Assembly: GCA_026985055.1 (NCBI GenBank)
Contig: JALSQZ010000058.1
Coordinates: 18,087-82,086 of the forward strand
Reading direction: 5' to 3'
Length of the DNA stretch: 64,000 nt
Source of the DNA: Sedimenticola sp.
GTDB taxonomy: Bacteria; Pseudomonadota; Gammaproteobacteria; Chromatiales; Chromatiaceae
A program made the translations under genes and the position numbers. Of the stretch, positions 1 through 8,174 are shown one piece after another; the first letter of the stretch is position 1; each line of letters opens with the position of its first letter. Under the pieces are notes generated by a model. It worked only from the letters and a program-made list of their open reading frames with translations. It did not search any database and had not been told where the DNA came from.

Positions 1-400
1 CCAGGAGAATGTGGCCCAGGGCAGGATGGCCCTGGCTCCCTGTCATGCCTTCTTTCAGTTCTATGTGCGGGAGGGCCGCCTTTCCTGCCAACTCTATCAG
101 CGCAGCGCCGATGTCTTTCTCGGGGTGCCTTTCAACATAGCCAGCTATGCCCTGTTGACCATGATGGTGGCCCAGGTCTGTGGCTTGCAACCGGGGGATT
201 TTGTACACACTTTGGGAGATGCGCATCTGTATCGCAACCATCTGGAACAGGCGGATTTGCAGTTGTCCCGCCAGCCTTATCCCCTGCCGCGCATGAAACT
301 CAATCCGGATATCCGTGAGCTGGATGATTTTCGTTATCAGGATTTCGAAATACTTGATTATAAGTGCCATTCGCTTATCAGGGCGCCGATTTCCGTGTAA
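1..400 (+). CDS. thyA: Thymidylate synthase, C-terminal part (5' end outside window)
   Basis: Thymidylate synthase makes dTMP from dUMP using methylene-tetrahydrofolate, in the cytoplasm. The window opens inside the gene, and the frame is open from base 2. The visible 132 or so residues carry the catalytic-cysteine motif [14 protein letters not shown], the dUMP-binding stretch [18 protein letters not shown] and the D-x-H-L-Y segment (GDAHLYRNH), ending in a normal ThyA tail (KAPV/I-like, here RAPISV). The folate-linked partner folA lies 0.4 kb downstream, the usual thyA-folA neighbourhood, but a separate small gene with its own promoter and terminator sits between them. Identification is secure; only the N-terminal half is missing. 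Confidence 0.97.
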   Translation, partial: QENVAQGRMALAPCHAFFQFYVREGRLSCQLYQRSADVFLGVPFNIASYALLTMMVAQVCGLQPGDFVHTLGDAHLYRNHLEQADLQLSRQPYPLPRMKLNPDIRELDDFRYQDFEILDYKCHSLIRAPISV

Positions 401-528
401 ATGCAGATAATTCCGGAGAAATTGGTAACCATTTGAAATAATTAAAATTATTTCTTGTTTGGGTAGGCTCTGCCCCCGAACTGTACTCAAATTATCCCCA
501 CGAATTGTGAAAGATTGCCGGCCCCCTA

Positions 529-558
529 TTGACAATTATCAATACGCCTCCATGTAAT
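529..558 (+). promoter_or_regulatory. Predicted sigma-70 promoter for the 44-residue acidic ORF
   Basis: A perfect -35 hexamer TTGACA (529-534) is followed after 18 bases by TGTAAT (553-558), which matches the -10 consensus at five of six positions. It lies in an A+T-rich 211-base gap after thyA. It would start transcription about 45 bases before the small ORF at 612. This is a sequence match only. Confidence 0.6.
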
Positions 559-611
559 TATCAGTATATTAGACTCATCTTAATTACTAATGCACCCGTA
601 TGGAGGTTGCC

Positions 612-746
612 ATGTCTGAAGAAGTACTGAAACTCGATTGCGCCGAATGGCGTGAAGTGGCCGGTGAAAACCCGTCCGAAATGGAAGTGGTCATCGAAAT
701 GATGATCGAAGCTGAAGAAGAACTTTGTGTGGATCAGGCTGCCTGA
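612..746 (+). CDS. Small highly acidic protein, 44 residues, unknown function
   Basis: The frame begins MSEEVLKLDCAEW and ends EEELCVDQAA. Of 44 residues 14 are Asp or Glu and only two are Lys or Arg, so the protein is strongly acidic. It has two cysteines (positions 10 and 39) and no signal peptide or membrane segment. It has its own signals: a near-consensus promoter (529-558), a GGAGG ribosome-binding site five bases before the ATG, and a strong rho-independent terminator 24 bases after the stop. These make it a likely real gene although it is short. I do not recognise a family. It sits between thyA and folA, so a role linked to folate or thymidylate is conceivable but unsupported by the sequence. 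Confidence 0.72.
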   Translation: MSEEVLKLDCAEWREVAGENPSEMEVVIEMMIEAEEELCVDQAA

Positions 747-769
747 GTCCATTTCATGAAACTCCCCTT

Positions 770-797
770 GAAACCCGCCGCTGGCGGGTTTCTTTTT
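770..797 (+). terminator. Rho-independent terminator after the acidic small ORF
   Basis: GAAACCCGCC (770-779), loop GCT, GGCGGGTTTC (783-792) and then TTTTT. This is a perfect 10-bp G+C-rich stem with a U tract. It closes the small transcription unit and separates it from folA, whose start codon lies only about 20 bases downstream. Confidence 0.9.
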
Positions 798-817
798 GTC
801 TGGGCATAATGCACGAC

Positions 818-1321
818 ATGCGCGAACCCGTTATCAGCATCATTAGCGCCATGGCTCGGAACCGGGTCATCGGCAAGGATAATCGTCTGCCCTGGCATTT
901 GCCTGCCGATCTGCAGCATTTCAAGCAGATCACCATGGGCAAGCCCATGATCATGGGGCGCAAGACCTGGGAGTCCCTGCCGGGCTTGCTCCCGGGCAGG
1001 CCGCATATCGTGGTGAGCCGCAACCGCGACTATATCGCGGCGGGGGCAAGGGTAGTGCATTCCCTGGAAGAAGCCATCCGCGCGGCGGGAGAAGCGGAAG
1101 AGATAATGATTGTCGGGGGCGCGAATCTTTATGCCCAGGCATTGCCGCGGGCCGGGCGCATGTATCTGACCTTTGTCGAAGCAGAAATTGCTGGCGATGC
1201 GTATTTCCCTACTTTTGATGCCGCCCAGTGGCAGGAGAGAGAGCGGCAAACCTGCCCGGCGGATGAAAAGAACCCTTTCGCCTGTCAGTTTGTCCGCCTG
1301 GACAGGCGAAAGGGAGCATGA
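818..1321 (+). CDS. folA: Dihydrofolate reductase
   Basis: Reduces dihydrofolate to tetrahydrofolate with NADPH in the cytoplasm. The 167-residue protein has the family order: ISAMARNRVIG near the start, the Trp-containing loop LPWHLPADL with the proton-relay Asp at about residue 31, the NADPH-binding MGRKTWESLP, then IMIVGGANLYAQ. Length fits the usual 160-170 residues. An in-frame ATG at 809 would add MHD; neither start has a clear ribosome-binding site. A CATAAT hexamer at 805-810 is close enough to the ATG at 818 that the message could be leaderless, which is inference. The terminator just upstream means folA should not depend on read-through from thyA. Confidence 0.96.
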   Translation: MREPVISIISAMARNRVIGKDNRLPWHLPADLQHFKQITMGKPMIMGRKTWESLPGLLPGRPHIVVSRNRDYIAAGARVVHSLEEAIRAAGEAEEIMIVGGANLYAQALPRAGRMYLTFVEAEIAGDAYFPTFDAAQWQERERQTCPADEKNPFACQFVRLDRRKGA

Positions 1322-1382
1322 GTTCATCAGGTCATCTTGACGAATCGAGGCGCCCATCAACTTCGGGATGGTTGATTCTCGT

Positions 1383-2258
1383 TCAGCCCAGCTCGGCCAG
1401 CAGCCGCTCCATCATCCGCTGCGCCTGTCCCACATAGCCGCCGCCAAACATGTTGGCGTGGTTGAGAATGTGATAGAGATTGTAGAAGGTCTTGCGCGTG
1501 GCGTAGCCGGCATCCAGGGGCCAGGCTGCATTGTAGGCATCGTAGAAGGCCTGACCGAAGCCACCAAACAGCTCGGTCATGGCGATTTCCGCTTCCCGGT
1601 CACCATAGTAAGTGGCGGGGTCGTAGATCAGCGGATTTCCCTTTTGGTCATAACCGAGATTGCCAGCCCACAGGTCGCCATGGAGCAGGGAAGGAGCCGG
1701 GGCGTGATCCATGAGGGCGGGAAAGCGCTCCAGCAGACGTTCACCCAGGCGCTGAATGTCCTTGCCCAACGAATTGCGCGCGGCCTCTTCGAGTTGAAAG
1801 CCCAGGCGCTGCCGCCGCCAGAAATCCACCCAGTCGGTGATCCAGCCGTTGGGCTGATGGGTGGAACCGATGGTATTGTCGCGTTGCCAGCCGAAGGCGT
1901 CCGCCTGATGTCTGTGCAGGGCGGCCAGTTGCTCACCGGCGAGGGCGCTGGAGCCGGACCCGCCCAGTGCGACATATTCCATGACGATATAGCTCTGGCC
2001 ATCGGCGACGCCGGTGCACAGTGGGCGGGGAACACGAATGGCCCCGGCGTCCGCAAGTTCCTGCAGACCCGCTGCCTCGGCCTGGAACATGTCCAGGCGG
2101 CTGGCTTGATTGAGTTTGACGAACCATTGTTGCGGACCGTCCGCCAGGCGCATGGCGGTGTTGATGCAGCCGCCACCCACGGTGGCCGGTGTTTGCGGGT
2201 GAAAAGGCTTGCCGGAAGTGTCCGTGATGGCCCGGCTTATCTGTTCCCAGAGGCTCAG
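1383..2258 (-). CDS. Fructosamine/ketosamine kinase family protein with likely CTG start
   Basis: Member of the fructosamine-kinase family (YniA type), an aminoglycoside-phosphotransferase-like fold that phosphorylates sugar adducts on glycated amines, often viewed as protein deglycation. Motifs seen: VGGGCIN near the N terminus, the catalytic LLHGDLWAGN and the metal-binding IYDPATYYGDREAE. The first conventional start (GTG, 2180) would cut off the conserved N terminus. Homology to E. coli YniA (MWQAIS...) continues upstream as LWEQISRAI, and the only plausible start is CTG at 2258. That codon overlaps the TGA of the lipoprotein gene (CTGA) and sits six bases after AGGGGGA. From there the protein is 291 residues, normal for the family. 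Function is sure at family level only. Confidence 0.85.
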   Translation of the reverse strand: MSLWEQISRAITDTSGKPFHPQTPATVGGGCINTAMRLADGPQQWFVKLNQASRLDMFQAEAAGLQELADAGAIRVPRPLCTGVADGQSYIVMEYVALGGSGSSALAGEQLAALHRHQADAFGWQRDNTIGSTHQPNGWITDWVDFWRRQRLGFQLEEAARNSLGKDIQRLGERLLERFPALMDHAPAPSLLHGDLWAGNLGYDQKGNPLIYDPATYYGDREAEIAMTELFGGFGQAFYDAYNAAWPLDAGYATRKTFYNLYHILNHANMFGGGYVGQAQRMMERLLAELG

Positions 2259-2932
2259 TTTGCGTCCCCCTGATCCAGCTTGCGTTGGATGAAGCCCTTG
2301 GCGTTCACCAGACTGCTGCCGGTGAGGTCGCTGAGCACTTCGTCGGCAATCTGCTCGATGGTGCCGACTACCGAGCGGGGGTTCTTGGTAATGGTGTTGC
2401 CCGCCCAGAGCATTTTCTCCGAGTGTACCGAGAAATAACGGAAATGCATGGTGAAATAGTTGTCCGAACCAATGTAACCGGGGCGGTAGATGGCCCGGTA
2501 GCTGGTGTAGTAATAATCATAGAAATACATGCCGGAGAAGGCGTCGGGGTACCAGTCCAGGCGGTTGGGAACATTCTTGTATTCCTTGTCCACGCCCTTG
2601 ATCTGGGCCAGAAGCACACCATCAACGCCGGTTTCCTTCACCAGTTTGACGATTTCCTCCTTTTCGTCATGATCCGTCGCATTTGGGCTGTAGTCCGAGC
2701 TTGGAATGACATCCACGCCCTTCCTGTGCGCTTCCTCGACGAAATGCTGCTCGAAGAAGCGCCGGGTGACCGGGTCCTTGACCATGGCAACCAGCAGAAT
2801 GCGTTTGGCGGGAGGCTCATCGATATCCTCTGCCTCCCAGCTTTGCTTGATCTTGGTAGAGGAACAGCCACCGAGCAGCAGTGCTAGAATGAGCGTGGCC
2901 AGAAGGAAGCGCGGACGGGGAGGGGGCTGCAT
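2255..2932 (-). CDS. Putative outer-membrane lipoprotein (DUF4136-like)
   Basis: From the ATG at 2932 the protein begins with a charged n-region, the hydrophobic stretch LLATLILALLLGG and a lipobox (LLGGC, Cys23), so it should be cleaved by signal peptidase II and lipid-anchored. The mature domain of about 200 residues (KRILLVAMVKDPVTRRFFE..., then a Tyr-rich DYYYTSYRA segment) resembles the DUF4136 type of small lipoproteins. No enzymatic motif is visible. An earlier in-frame ATG at 2959 would only lengthen the cytoplasmic tail before the signal. Its stop overlaps the start of the kinase-family gene, so the two form one leftward operon. Role unknown; possibly envelope stress or outer-membrane maintenance. 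Confidence 0.8.
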   Translation of the reverse strand: MQPPPRPRFLLATLILALLLGGCSSTKIKQSWEAEDIDEPPAKRILLVAMVKDPVTRRFFEQHFVEEAHRKGVDVIPSSDYSPNATDHDEKEEIVKLVKETGVDGVLLAQIKGVDKEYKNVPNRLDWYPDAFSGMYFYDYYYTSYRAIYRPGYIGSDNYFTMHFRYFSVHSEKMLWAGNTITKNPRSVVGTIEQIADEVLSDLTGSSLVNAKGFIQRKLDQGDAN

Positions 2933-3240
2933 GGTGCTGTGATGCCGGGAATTTCGCATGGCAGGATGATACGGAGTGACAACAGGAATGGCAAATATGG
3001 TGCTTCGGCAGGGGAAATCGATATATTAGAATATTGTTATACACAAAATTGATCCATGGTTCCGGCATCCTCTTTCGGAGTGGCTGACAATACCGGGACT
3101 GGTTTGCAAGATATTGTTTTATAACAGTAAAGTGGCGTGCTCCGAGAGCCATGAGCTATTTCGGAGGCACTGAAAACGAAACGGATGATCCGCATGCCGA
3201 CAAGTTTTTCACAAAGTTATCCACAGGTTGCGGCGGCGCC
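2933..3240. other. 308-base divergent intergenic region, lipoprotein / priA
   Basis: This gap must contain the promoters of the leftward lipoprotein operon and of rightward priA. The middle is A+T-rich (ATATATTAGAATATTG around 3021-3036) with no convincing -35/-10 pair at standard spacing. The clearest sites are two DnaA-box matches close to the priA start, listed separately. An upstream in-frame ATG at 3151 exists, but the resulting 30-residue extension has no family support. Confidence 0.6.
3205..3225 (+). promoter_or_regulatory. Tandem DnaA boxes in the priA leader
   Basis: TTTTTCACA (3205-3213) and TTATCCACA (3217-3225) both match the DnaA-box consensus TTWTNCACA exactly, in the same orientation and 12 bases apart. 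The second is the high-affinity form. They end 15 bases before the priA start codon. Two adjacent full matches are unlikely by chance in such a short leader; a role in DnaA-dependent control of priA is inference. Confidence 0.6.
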
Positions 3241-5436
3241 GTGACGGGCCTGATTCTGCGCCTGGCGCTGCCCGCGCCGGTATTTGATCTGTTCGATTAT
3301 CTGCCGCCAGCGGATGTGGATCCGGCTTTGTTGCGTCCTGGTCAGCGCCTGATGGTGCCCTTCGGTCGCAGCCGGCGTTGCGCCCTGCTGGTGGAGCTGG
3401 CGACCCGGAGCAGCGTTCCCACATCCCGCCTCAAGGCGGCCTACCGCTTGCTGGATGAACAACCCCTGCTGGACGAAGAACATCTGGGGTTTCTGCGCTG
3501 GGCCGCGGCCTACTATCACCATCCCCAGGGCGATGTGCTCATGTCCGCCTTGCCGGTGCGCCTGCGAAAAGGCAAGGCGCCGCTCACGCCCAGACCGGAC
3601 CAACTGTTTCTGCTGCCCGTGGCAGAAGATGTCATCGCCGGGCTCGAAAGGCGCGCCCCCCGGCAGTTCGAGGTGTTGTGCTGGTTGAGAGCGCAGGGCG
3701 GCAACGCCCGCCTGGACGATTTCCGACAGCGCTTTCCCGGGGCGCGGCATGCGCTGGATGCCCTGCGCAAAAAAGGCTGGGTGGAAACGGGTATGGGGGA
3801 GACGGCCTTGTCTCCGGCCCGGCCCGCGCCCCACAAGCTGGAGCCGGAGCAGCGGCAGGCGATCGCTGCGGTAAGCGCCCGGCTGGATGAATACGCTGCG
3901 TTCCTTCTGGATGGGGTGACCGGCAGCGGCAAGACCGAGGTCTATTTTCAGATCGCGGAACAGGTTCTGGCGCAAGGCCGCAGCGTGCTGCTGCTGGTTC
4001 CGGAAATCTCTCTCACCCCGCAGCTGGTGCGCCGGGTGAGGAGCCGTCTGGCGACAAGGGTGGCGGTAATGCATTCCGGTCTGGGGGAAGGTGAGCGGGA
4101 GCAGGCCTGGCAGATGGCGCGCCGGGGGGAAGCGCGTCTGGTGCTGGGCACCCGTTCAGCGGTGTTGGCGCCCATGCCGGATCTGGGCTTGGTGCTGGTG
4201 GATGAAGAGCATGACCCCTCGTACAAGCAGCAGGAAGGTTTCCGCTATTCGGCCCGGGACATGGCCCTGGTGCGTGCCCGCCGGGCGGATTGTCCCGTGC
4301 TGCTGGGTTCCGCCACGCCTTCCCTGGAAAGCCTCAAGAACGCCCGGGCCAACCGCTATCACTGGCTGCGTCTGACCCGGCGTGCGGGCAAGGCCAGGGC
4401 GCCGCAAATGCAGGTGCTGGATGTGCGCAACCAGGTACTTGCCGGTGGCATGTCCGGGCCGGTGCTGCAGGCTCTGGAGCAGACCCTGGAACAGGGGCGG
4501 CAGGCGATGGTATTTCTCAACCGGCGCGGATTTGCCCCGGTGCTCAGCTGCTACGAATGCGGCTGGCTCTCGGACTGTCCCCGCTGTGATGCCCGCCAGA
4601 CCCTGCATCGGCGCCGGGGCCGGCTCATCTGCCATCATTGCGGAAATGAACGGCCCTTGCCGAAGGTCTGTCCGGCCTGCCAGTCCCCGGAGCTGCATCC
4701 CCTGGGGCAGGGCACGGAACAGCTGGAGACGATACTGCGGGAACATTTTCCGGCACATCCCCTGATACGCATCGATCGCGATTCCGTCAGTCGAAAAGGC
4801 AGCCTGGACAATCTCCTGGCAGAGGTGAAACAGGGCAGGGCGGGGCTCCTGGTGGGCACCCAGATGCTGGCCAAGGGGCACCATTTTCCAAATCTTACGC
4901 TGGTGGTGATGGTGGACGTGGACAGCGGCCTGTACTCGGCGGATTTCCGCAGCGCCGAGCGCATGGCCCAGCTGATCGTGCAGGTGGCGGGGCGGGCTGG
5001 AAGGGGAGAGCAGCCTGGAAGGGTGTTGTTGCAAACCCGGTTTCCCGATCATCCCCTGTTACGCACCCTGGTGGAACAGGACTATGCGGCTTTTGCGGAG
5101 GAGGCGCTGGCGGAGCGGAAAACGGCTGGTCTGCCGCCTTTTACTCACCAGGCGCTGATCCGCGCCGACGCCCTCCAAGCGGAAACCGCCGAAGCTTTTC
5201 TCGAGCAGGCGGCCCGGCAGCTGACCGCGGATGACGGTCAGGTGATGGTCTGGGGGCCGGTGCCCGCTCCCATGCACAAGCGAGCCGGTCGCTACCGCAT
5301 GCAATTACTGCTTCAGGCGGACGAGCGCGCAGCCCTGCAAACCCGGCTACACGGCCTGATTCCGGCACTGGGAAAACTGCCCGAGGCTACGCGGGTGCGC
5401 TGGTCGGTGGATGTGGATCCTCTCGACCTTTACTGA
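3241..5436 (+). CDS. priA: Primosomal protein N', replication restart helicase
   Basis: PriA is the 3'-5' helicase that recognises abandoned forks and reloads the replisome. From the GTG at 3241 the protein is 731 residues, matching E. coli PriA (732). The N terminus LRLALPAPVFDLFDYLPP is the 3'-DNA-binding domain. Walker A is GVTGSGKTEVY (about residue 225), Walker B is VDEEHDPSYKQ (about 320), the zinc-binding cysteines lie at about 437-480 (CYECG, CPRC, CHHCG, CPAC), followed by GTEQLE and the helicase motif QVAGRAGRG. The GTG start is chosen because homology begins there. Two DnaA boxes lie immediately upstream. A structured repeat follows the stop codon and may act as its terminator. Confidence 0.96.
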   Translation: MTGLILRLALPAPVFDLFDYLPPADVDPALLRPGQRLMVPFGRSRRCALLVELATRSSVPTSRLKAAYRLLDEQPLLDEEHLGFLRWAAAYYHHPQGDVLMSALPVRLRKGKAPLTPRPDQLFLLPVAEDVIAGLERRAPRQFEVLCWLRAQGGNARLDDFRQRFPGARHALDALRKKGWVETGMGETALSPARPAPHKLEPEQRQAIAAVSARLDEYAAFLLDGVTGSGKTEVYFQIAEQVLAQGRSVLLLVPEISLTPQLVRRVRSRLATRVAVMHSGLGEGEREQAWQMARRGEARLVLGTRSAVLAPMPDLGLVLVDEEHDPSYKQQEGFRYSARDMALVRARRADCPVLLGSATPSLESLKNARANRYHWLRLTRRAGKARAPQMQVLDVRNQVLAGGMSGPVLQALEQTLEQGRQAMVFLNRRGFAPVLSCYECGWLSDCPRCDARQTLHRRRGRLICHHCGNERPLPKVCPACQSPELHPLGQGTEQLETILREHFPAHPLIRIDRDSVSRKGSLDNLLAEVKQGRAGLLVGTQMLAKGHHFPNLTLVVMVDVDSGLYSADFRSAERMAQLIVQVAGRAGRGEQPGRVLLQTRFPDHPLLRTLVEQDYAAFAEEALAERKTAGLPPFTHQALIRADALQAETAEAFLEQAARQLTADDGQVMVWGPVPAPMHKRAGRYRMQLLLQADERAALQTRLHGLIPALGKLPEATRVRWSVDVDPLDLY

Positions 5437-5490
5437 TGGGGCTCCGCGGTACGTCGAGGCTTGTGCAAGCTTGCGGAATAGGGTGGTTCT

Positions 5491-5577
5491 GGGGCATCTC
5501 GAAAAATCGGGATGCCCCGCCATTTTCGATCACCATGAGTGATTGAAAATGTGAGCAAAACGAAAATCGCGTTTTGG
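5491..5577 (+). repeat. Dispersed two-hairpin repeat, copy 1
   Basis: The first hairpin pairs GGGGCATC (5491-5498) with GATGCCCC (5511-5518) and has an inner CGA/TCG. Then comes TGATTGAAAATGTG. The second hairpin pairs CAAAACG (5556-5562) with CGTTTTG (5570-5576). A related copy lies at 63771-63867 on the other strand, sharing ATCTCGAAAAATCG and TGATTGAAAATGT but with different stem bases that still pair. It lies between the convergent stops of priA and the 222-residue membrane protein, where it could end both transcripts. Confidence 0.65.
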
Positions 5578-5592
5578 GTTTTCGAGCTTCCT

Positions 5593-6261
5593 TTACTCGA
5601 CCTCTGCGATTTGCTCGATAATGGATTTGTTCTTCAACTGGCGCCGGCGAATGAAATGCCACCAGACCACCCGCAGCTGCCACAGGGGTATGCCGCGTAT
5701 CAGGGTCATCTGTTTGTCGATGGCGAACAGGATCAGATTCCGCAGGGGCTGATCGGGAGCCTCGGGAGTCAAGCCGAAACGCTCGTGCAGGAATGCCAGG
5801 GATTTGTTGTGTTCGCGCAGCAGTTCATCCAGGGAAGCGTCTTCAAAGACCTGCATCAAGGCATTGGGGGGCATGGGCAGACTCAAGGAATCCGCGGACT
5901 TGCTGCTGGTGAGGCTGTATTCGCCAGCGAAACCGCTGATGAATTCATAGTAGAACTTGTCCATCACGTGATAGTGCATCAGGAACATTTTCTCCTCGGG
6001 CGAATACCAGCCATCCACTGCCAGCTTCAGGCCGCCCGCGCCAACGAGGCTGTCGAAATCAAACTGGCTGTCCAGCTGGAAGCCATGATCCCTGGCCCAG
6101 GCGGAGATTCCCTGGGGATCGTTCAGGCGTTCCGGGTCGTTCACCGGCTCCAGGAGTTCCTCCGCCCGGCACATCTTGCGCACGGTCAGTATTGCCACCA
6201 CCGTGACCAGCAGCCAGTAGGCGAGAGCCGCCCCGGCGGCGACATACAACAGGGTGGTCAA
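5593..6261 (-). CDS. Conserved hypothetical membrane-anchored protein, 222 residues
   Basis: I do not recognise the family. The N terminus (LLYVAAGAALAYWLLVTVVA, about residues 4-24) is a single membrane segment with no obvious cleavage site, so the protein is probably anchored in the inner membrane. The rest is soluble and acidic-to-neutral, with many aromatic residues (WYSPEEKMFLMHYHVMDKFYYEF) and a C-terminal basic stretch (WWHFIRRRQLKNK). There are no catalytic motifs. It is convergent with priA and divergent from argS, so it is probably a single-gene unit. Codon use resembles its neighbours. Confidence 0.7.
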   Translation of the reverse strand: MTTLLYVAAGAALAYWLLVTVVAILTVRKMCRAEELLEPVNDPERLNDPQGISAWARDHGFQLDSQFDFDSLVGAGGLKLAVDGWYSPEEKMFLMHYHVMDKFYYEFISGFAGEYSLTSSKSADSLSLPMPPNALMQVFEDASLDELLREHNKSLAFLHERFGLTPEAPDQPLRNLILFAIDKQMTLIRGIPLWQLRVVWWHFIRRRQLKNKSIIEQIAEVE

Positions 6262-6366
6262 GGTTTCGTACCCTGGTGCGGGGTTTCTGAAGCGAGCTCC
6301 ATGCGTCGATAGGTATCCGGGTTTTCTGTTATCATTTCAGGTTACGTCCGGCAAGCAGTGGAAACG

Positions 6367-6395
6367 TTGTCAGACTTTACCGTATAACATATAAC
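6367..6395 (+). promoter_or_regulatory. Predicted sigma-70 promoter of argS
   Basis: TTGTCA (6367-6372) and TATAAC (6390-6395) are separated by 17 bases, the optimal spacing, and each differs from consensus by one base. Transcription would begin near 6402, about ten bases before the argS ATG, giving a very short leader. No leader hairpin or T-box-like structure fits in that space. Confidence 0.7.
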
Positions 6396-6410
6396 TGATT
6401 GGATTTGTTG

Positions 6411-8171
6411 ATGAAATCACAAATTGCAAAACTTGTTGCCAGGGCTCTGGACGTACTCGTGAGGGATGGCGTGCTGGATGCAGGGCAGCGCTGTGAACCG
6501 GTCATCGAACGTACCCGTGACGCCAGTCATGGTGATTTCGCCACCAACGCGGCGATGGTAAACGTGAAGGCTGCCGGGATGAAGCCCCGGGATCTGGCGC
6601 AAAAGATTGTCGATGCCTTGCCCCAGTCCCCCCAGGTGGAAAAGGTGGAGATTGCCGGACCGGGCTTCATCAATTTTTATCTGACGGCTGATGCCTATCA
6701 TTCAGTGGTACCCGAGATCATCCGCCTGGCGCACGATTATGGCCGTTCCGATCTGGGAAAGGGAAAAAAGGTGCAGGTGGAGTTCGTTTCCGCGAATCCC
6801 ACCGGCCCCCTGCATGTGGGGCACGGGCGCGGTGCCGCCTATGGCGCAGTGGTGGCGGATCTGCTCCAGGCGGTGGGTTTCGAGGTACACCGGGAATACT
6901 ACGTCAATGATGCGGGACGGCAGATGAACATTCTGGCCGCTTCCGTATGGCTGCGTTATCTGGAGCTGGCGGGGGAGGAATTGGATTTCCCCAGCAATGG
7001 CTACAAGGGCGATTATGTCTGGGATATTGCCGCTACCCTGCATCGGGAGCATGGGGATGAATATCGGTTCTCCGCGGATGAGGTATTTCAGGGAATTCCT
7101 ACCGATGAACCCCGGGGTGGAGACAAGGAAAAGCATATCGATGCCCTTATCGAGCGCTGCAAGGTTCTGCTTGGAGACAATCGTTACCGCTATGTTTTCG
7201 AACTGGCCCTGAACACCATTCTGGACGATATTCGGGATGACCTGGAAAAATTCGGTGTCATCTACCAGGAATGGTATTCCGAGCGCAGTCTGGTGGAATC
7301 CGGCGCGGTGAACAAGGCCATCGAGCGCCTGCGCAAAAGCGGCTATCTGTATGAGGAAAAAGGCGCGCTGTGGTTCCGCTCCACGGAGTTTGGTGACGAG
7401 AAAGACCGGGTGGTGGTGCGTGACAATGGCCAGACCACCTATTTCGCTTCGGACATCGCCTACCACATGGACAAGCTGGAACGCGGTTTCGACCGGGTCA
7501 TCGATGTCTGGGGGGCGGATCACCACGGTTATGTGCCCCGGGTGAAAGCTGCGCTGACAGCCCTGGGCGACGATGCGGACAAGCTGGATGTGCTGCTGGT
7601 GCAGTTCGCCATTCTGTATCGCAATGGCGAGAAACTGGCCATGTCCACCCGCTCCGGCGAGTTCGTCACCCTGCGCCAGCTGCGCAAGGAAGTGGGACGG
7701 GATGCGGCGCGCTTTTTCTATGTCATGCGCAAATGTGAACAGCACCTGGATTTCGATCTGGATCTGGCCAAGTCCCAGTCCAGTGACAACCCGGTTTACT
7801 ATGTACAGTACGCCCATGCGCGGATCTGCGCGGTATTGCGTCAGGGGGCGGAAAAAGGCCTGGAGCTGGAGCCTGGCACCGGCGATACCCACCTCGACCG
7901 GCTGACCGAGGCGCACGAGCTGAACCTGCTCAAGACCTTGTCCCGCTACCCGGAAGTGGTGGAGGCGGCCGCCCTCAATGAAGAGCCTCATCAGCTTACT
8001 CATTACCTGCGGGAACTGGCCAACGACCTGCATACCTATTACAACGCCCATCAGTTCCTGGTCGATGACGAAGCGCTGCGGGATGCCCGCATCAAGCTCA
8101 TTCTTGCGACCCGCGAAGTGTTGCGCAACGGTCTCAATCTCATTGGCGTATCCGCGCCGGAGACGATGTAA
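6411..8171 (+). CDS. argS: Arginyl-tRNA synthetase
   Basis: Charges tRNA-Arg with arginine (class I synthetase). The protein is 586 residues, normal length. The N-terminal Add-1 domain (residues 1-110 or so) precedes the conserved [19 protein letters not shown], which contains the class I HIGH signature as HVGH near residue 136. The second signature appears as [14 protein letters not shown] near residue 408, the usual degenerate KMSK of ArgRS. The C-terminal anticodon-binding helical domain includes [16 protein letters not shown]. The start is taken at MKSQIAKL (6411), not the upstream ATG at 6399, because the predicted transcript starts only near 6402. The SPOR gene begins three bases after the stop, so the two are co-transcribed. 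Confidence 0.97.
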   Translation: MKSQIAKLVARALDVLVRDGVLDAGQRCEPVIERTRDASHGDFATNAAMVNVKAAGMKPRDLAQKIVDALPQSPQVEKVEIAGPGFINFYLTADAYHSVVPEIIRLAHDYGRSDLGKGKKVQVEFVSANPTGPLHVGHGRGAAYGAVVADLLQAVGFEVHREYYVNDAGRQMNILAASVWLRYLELAGEELDFPSNGYKGDYVWDIAATLHREHGDEYRFSADEVFQGIPTDEPRGGDKEKHIDALIERCKVLLGDNRYRYVFELALNTILDDIRDDLEKFGVIYQEWYSERSLVESGAVNKAIERLRKSGYLYEEKGALWFRSTEFGDEKDRVVVRDNGQTTYFASDIAYHMDKLERGFDRVIDVWGADHHGYVPRVKAALTALGDDADKLDVLLVQFAILYRNGEKLAMSTRSGEFVTLRQLRKEVGRDAARFFYVMRKCEQHLDFDLDLAKSQSSDNPVYYVQYAHARICAVLRQGAEKGLELEPGTGDTHLDRLTEAHELNLLKTLSRYPEVVEAAALNEEPHQLTHYLRELANDLHTYYNAHQFLVDDEALRDARIKLILATREVLRNGLNLIGVSAPETM

Positions 8172-8174
8172 GTC

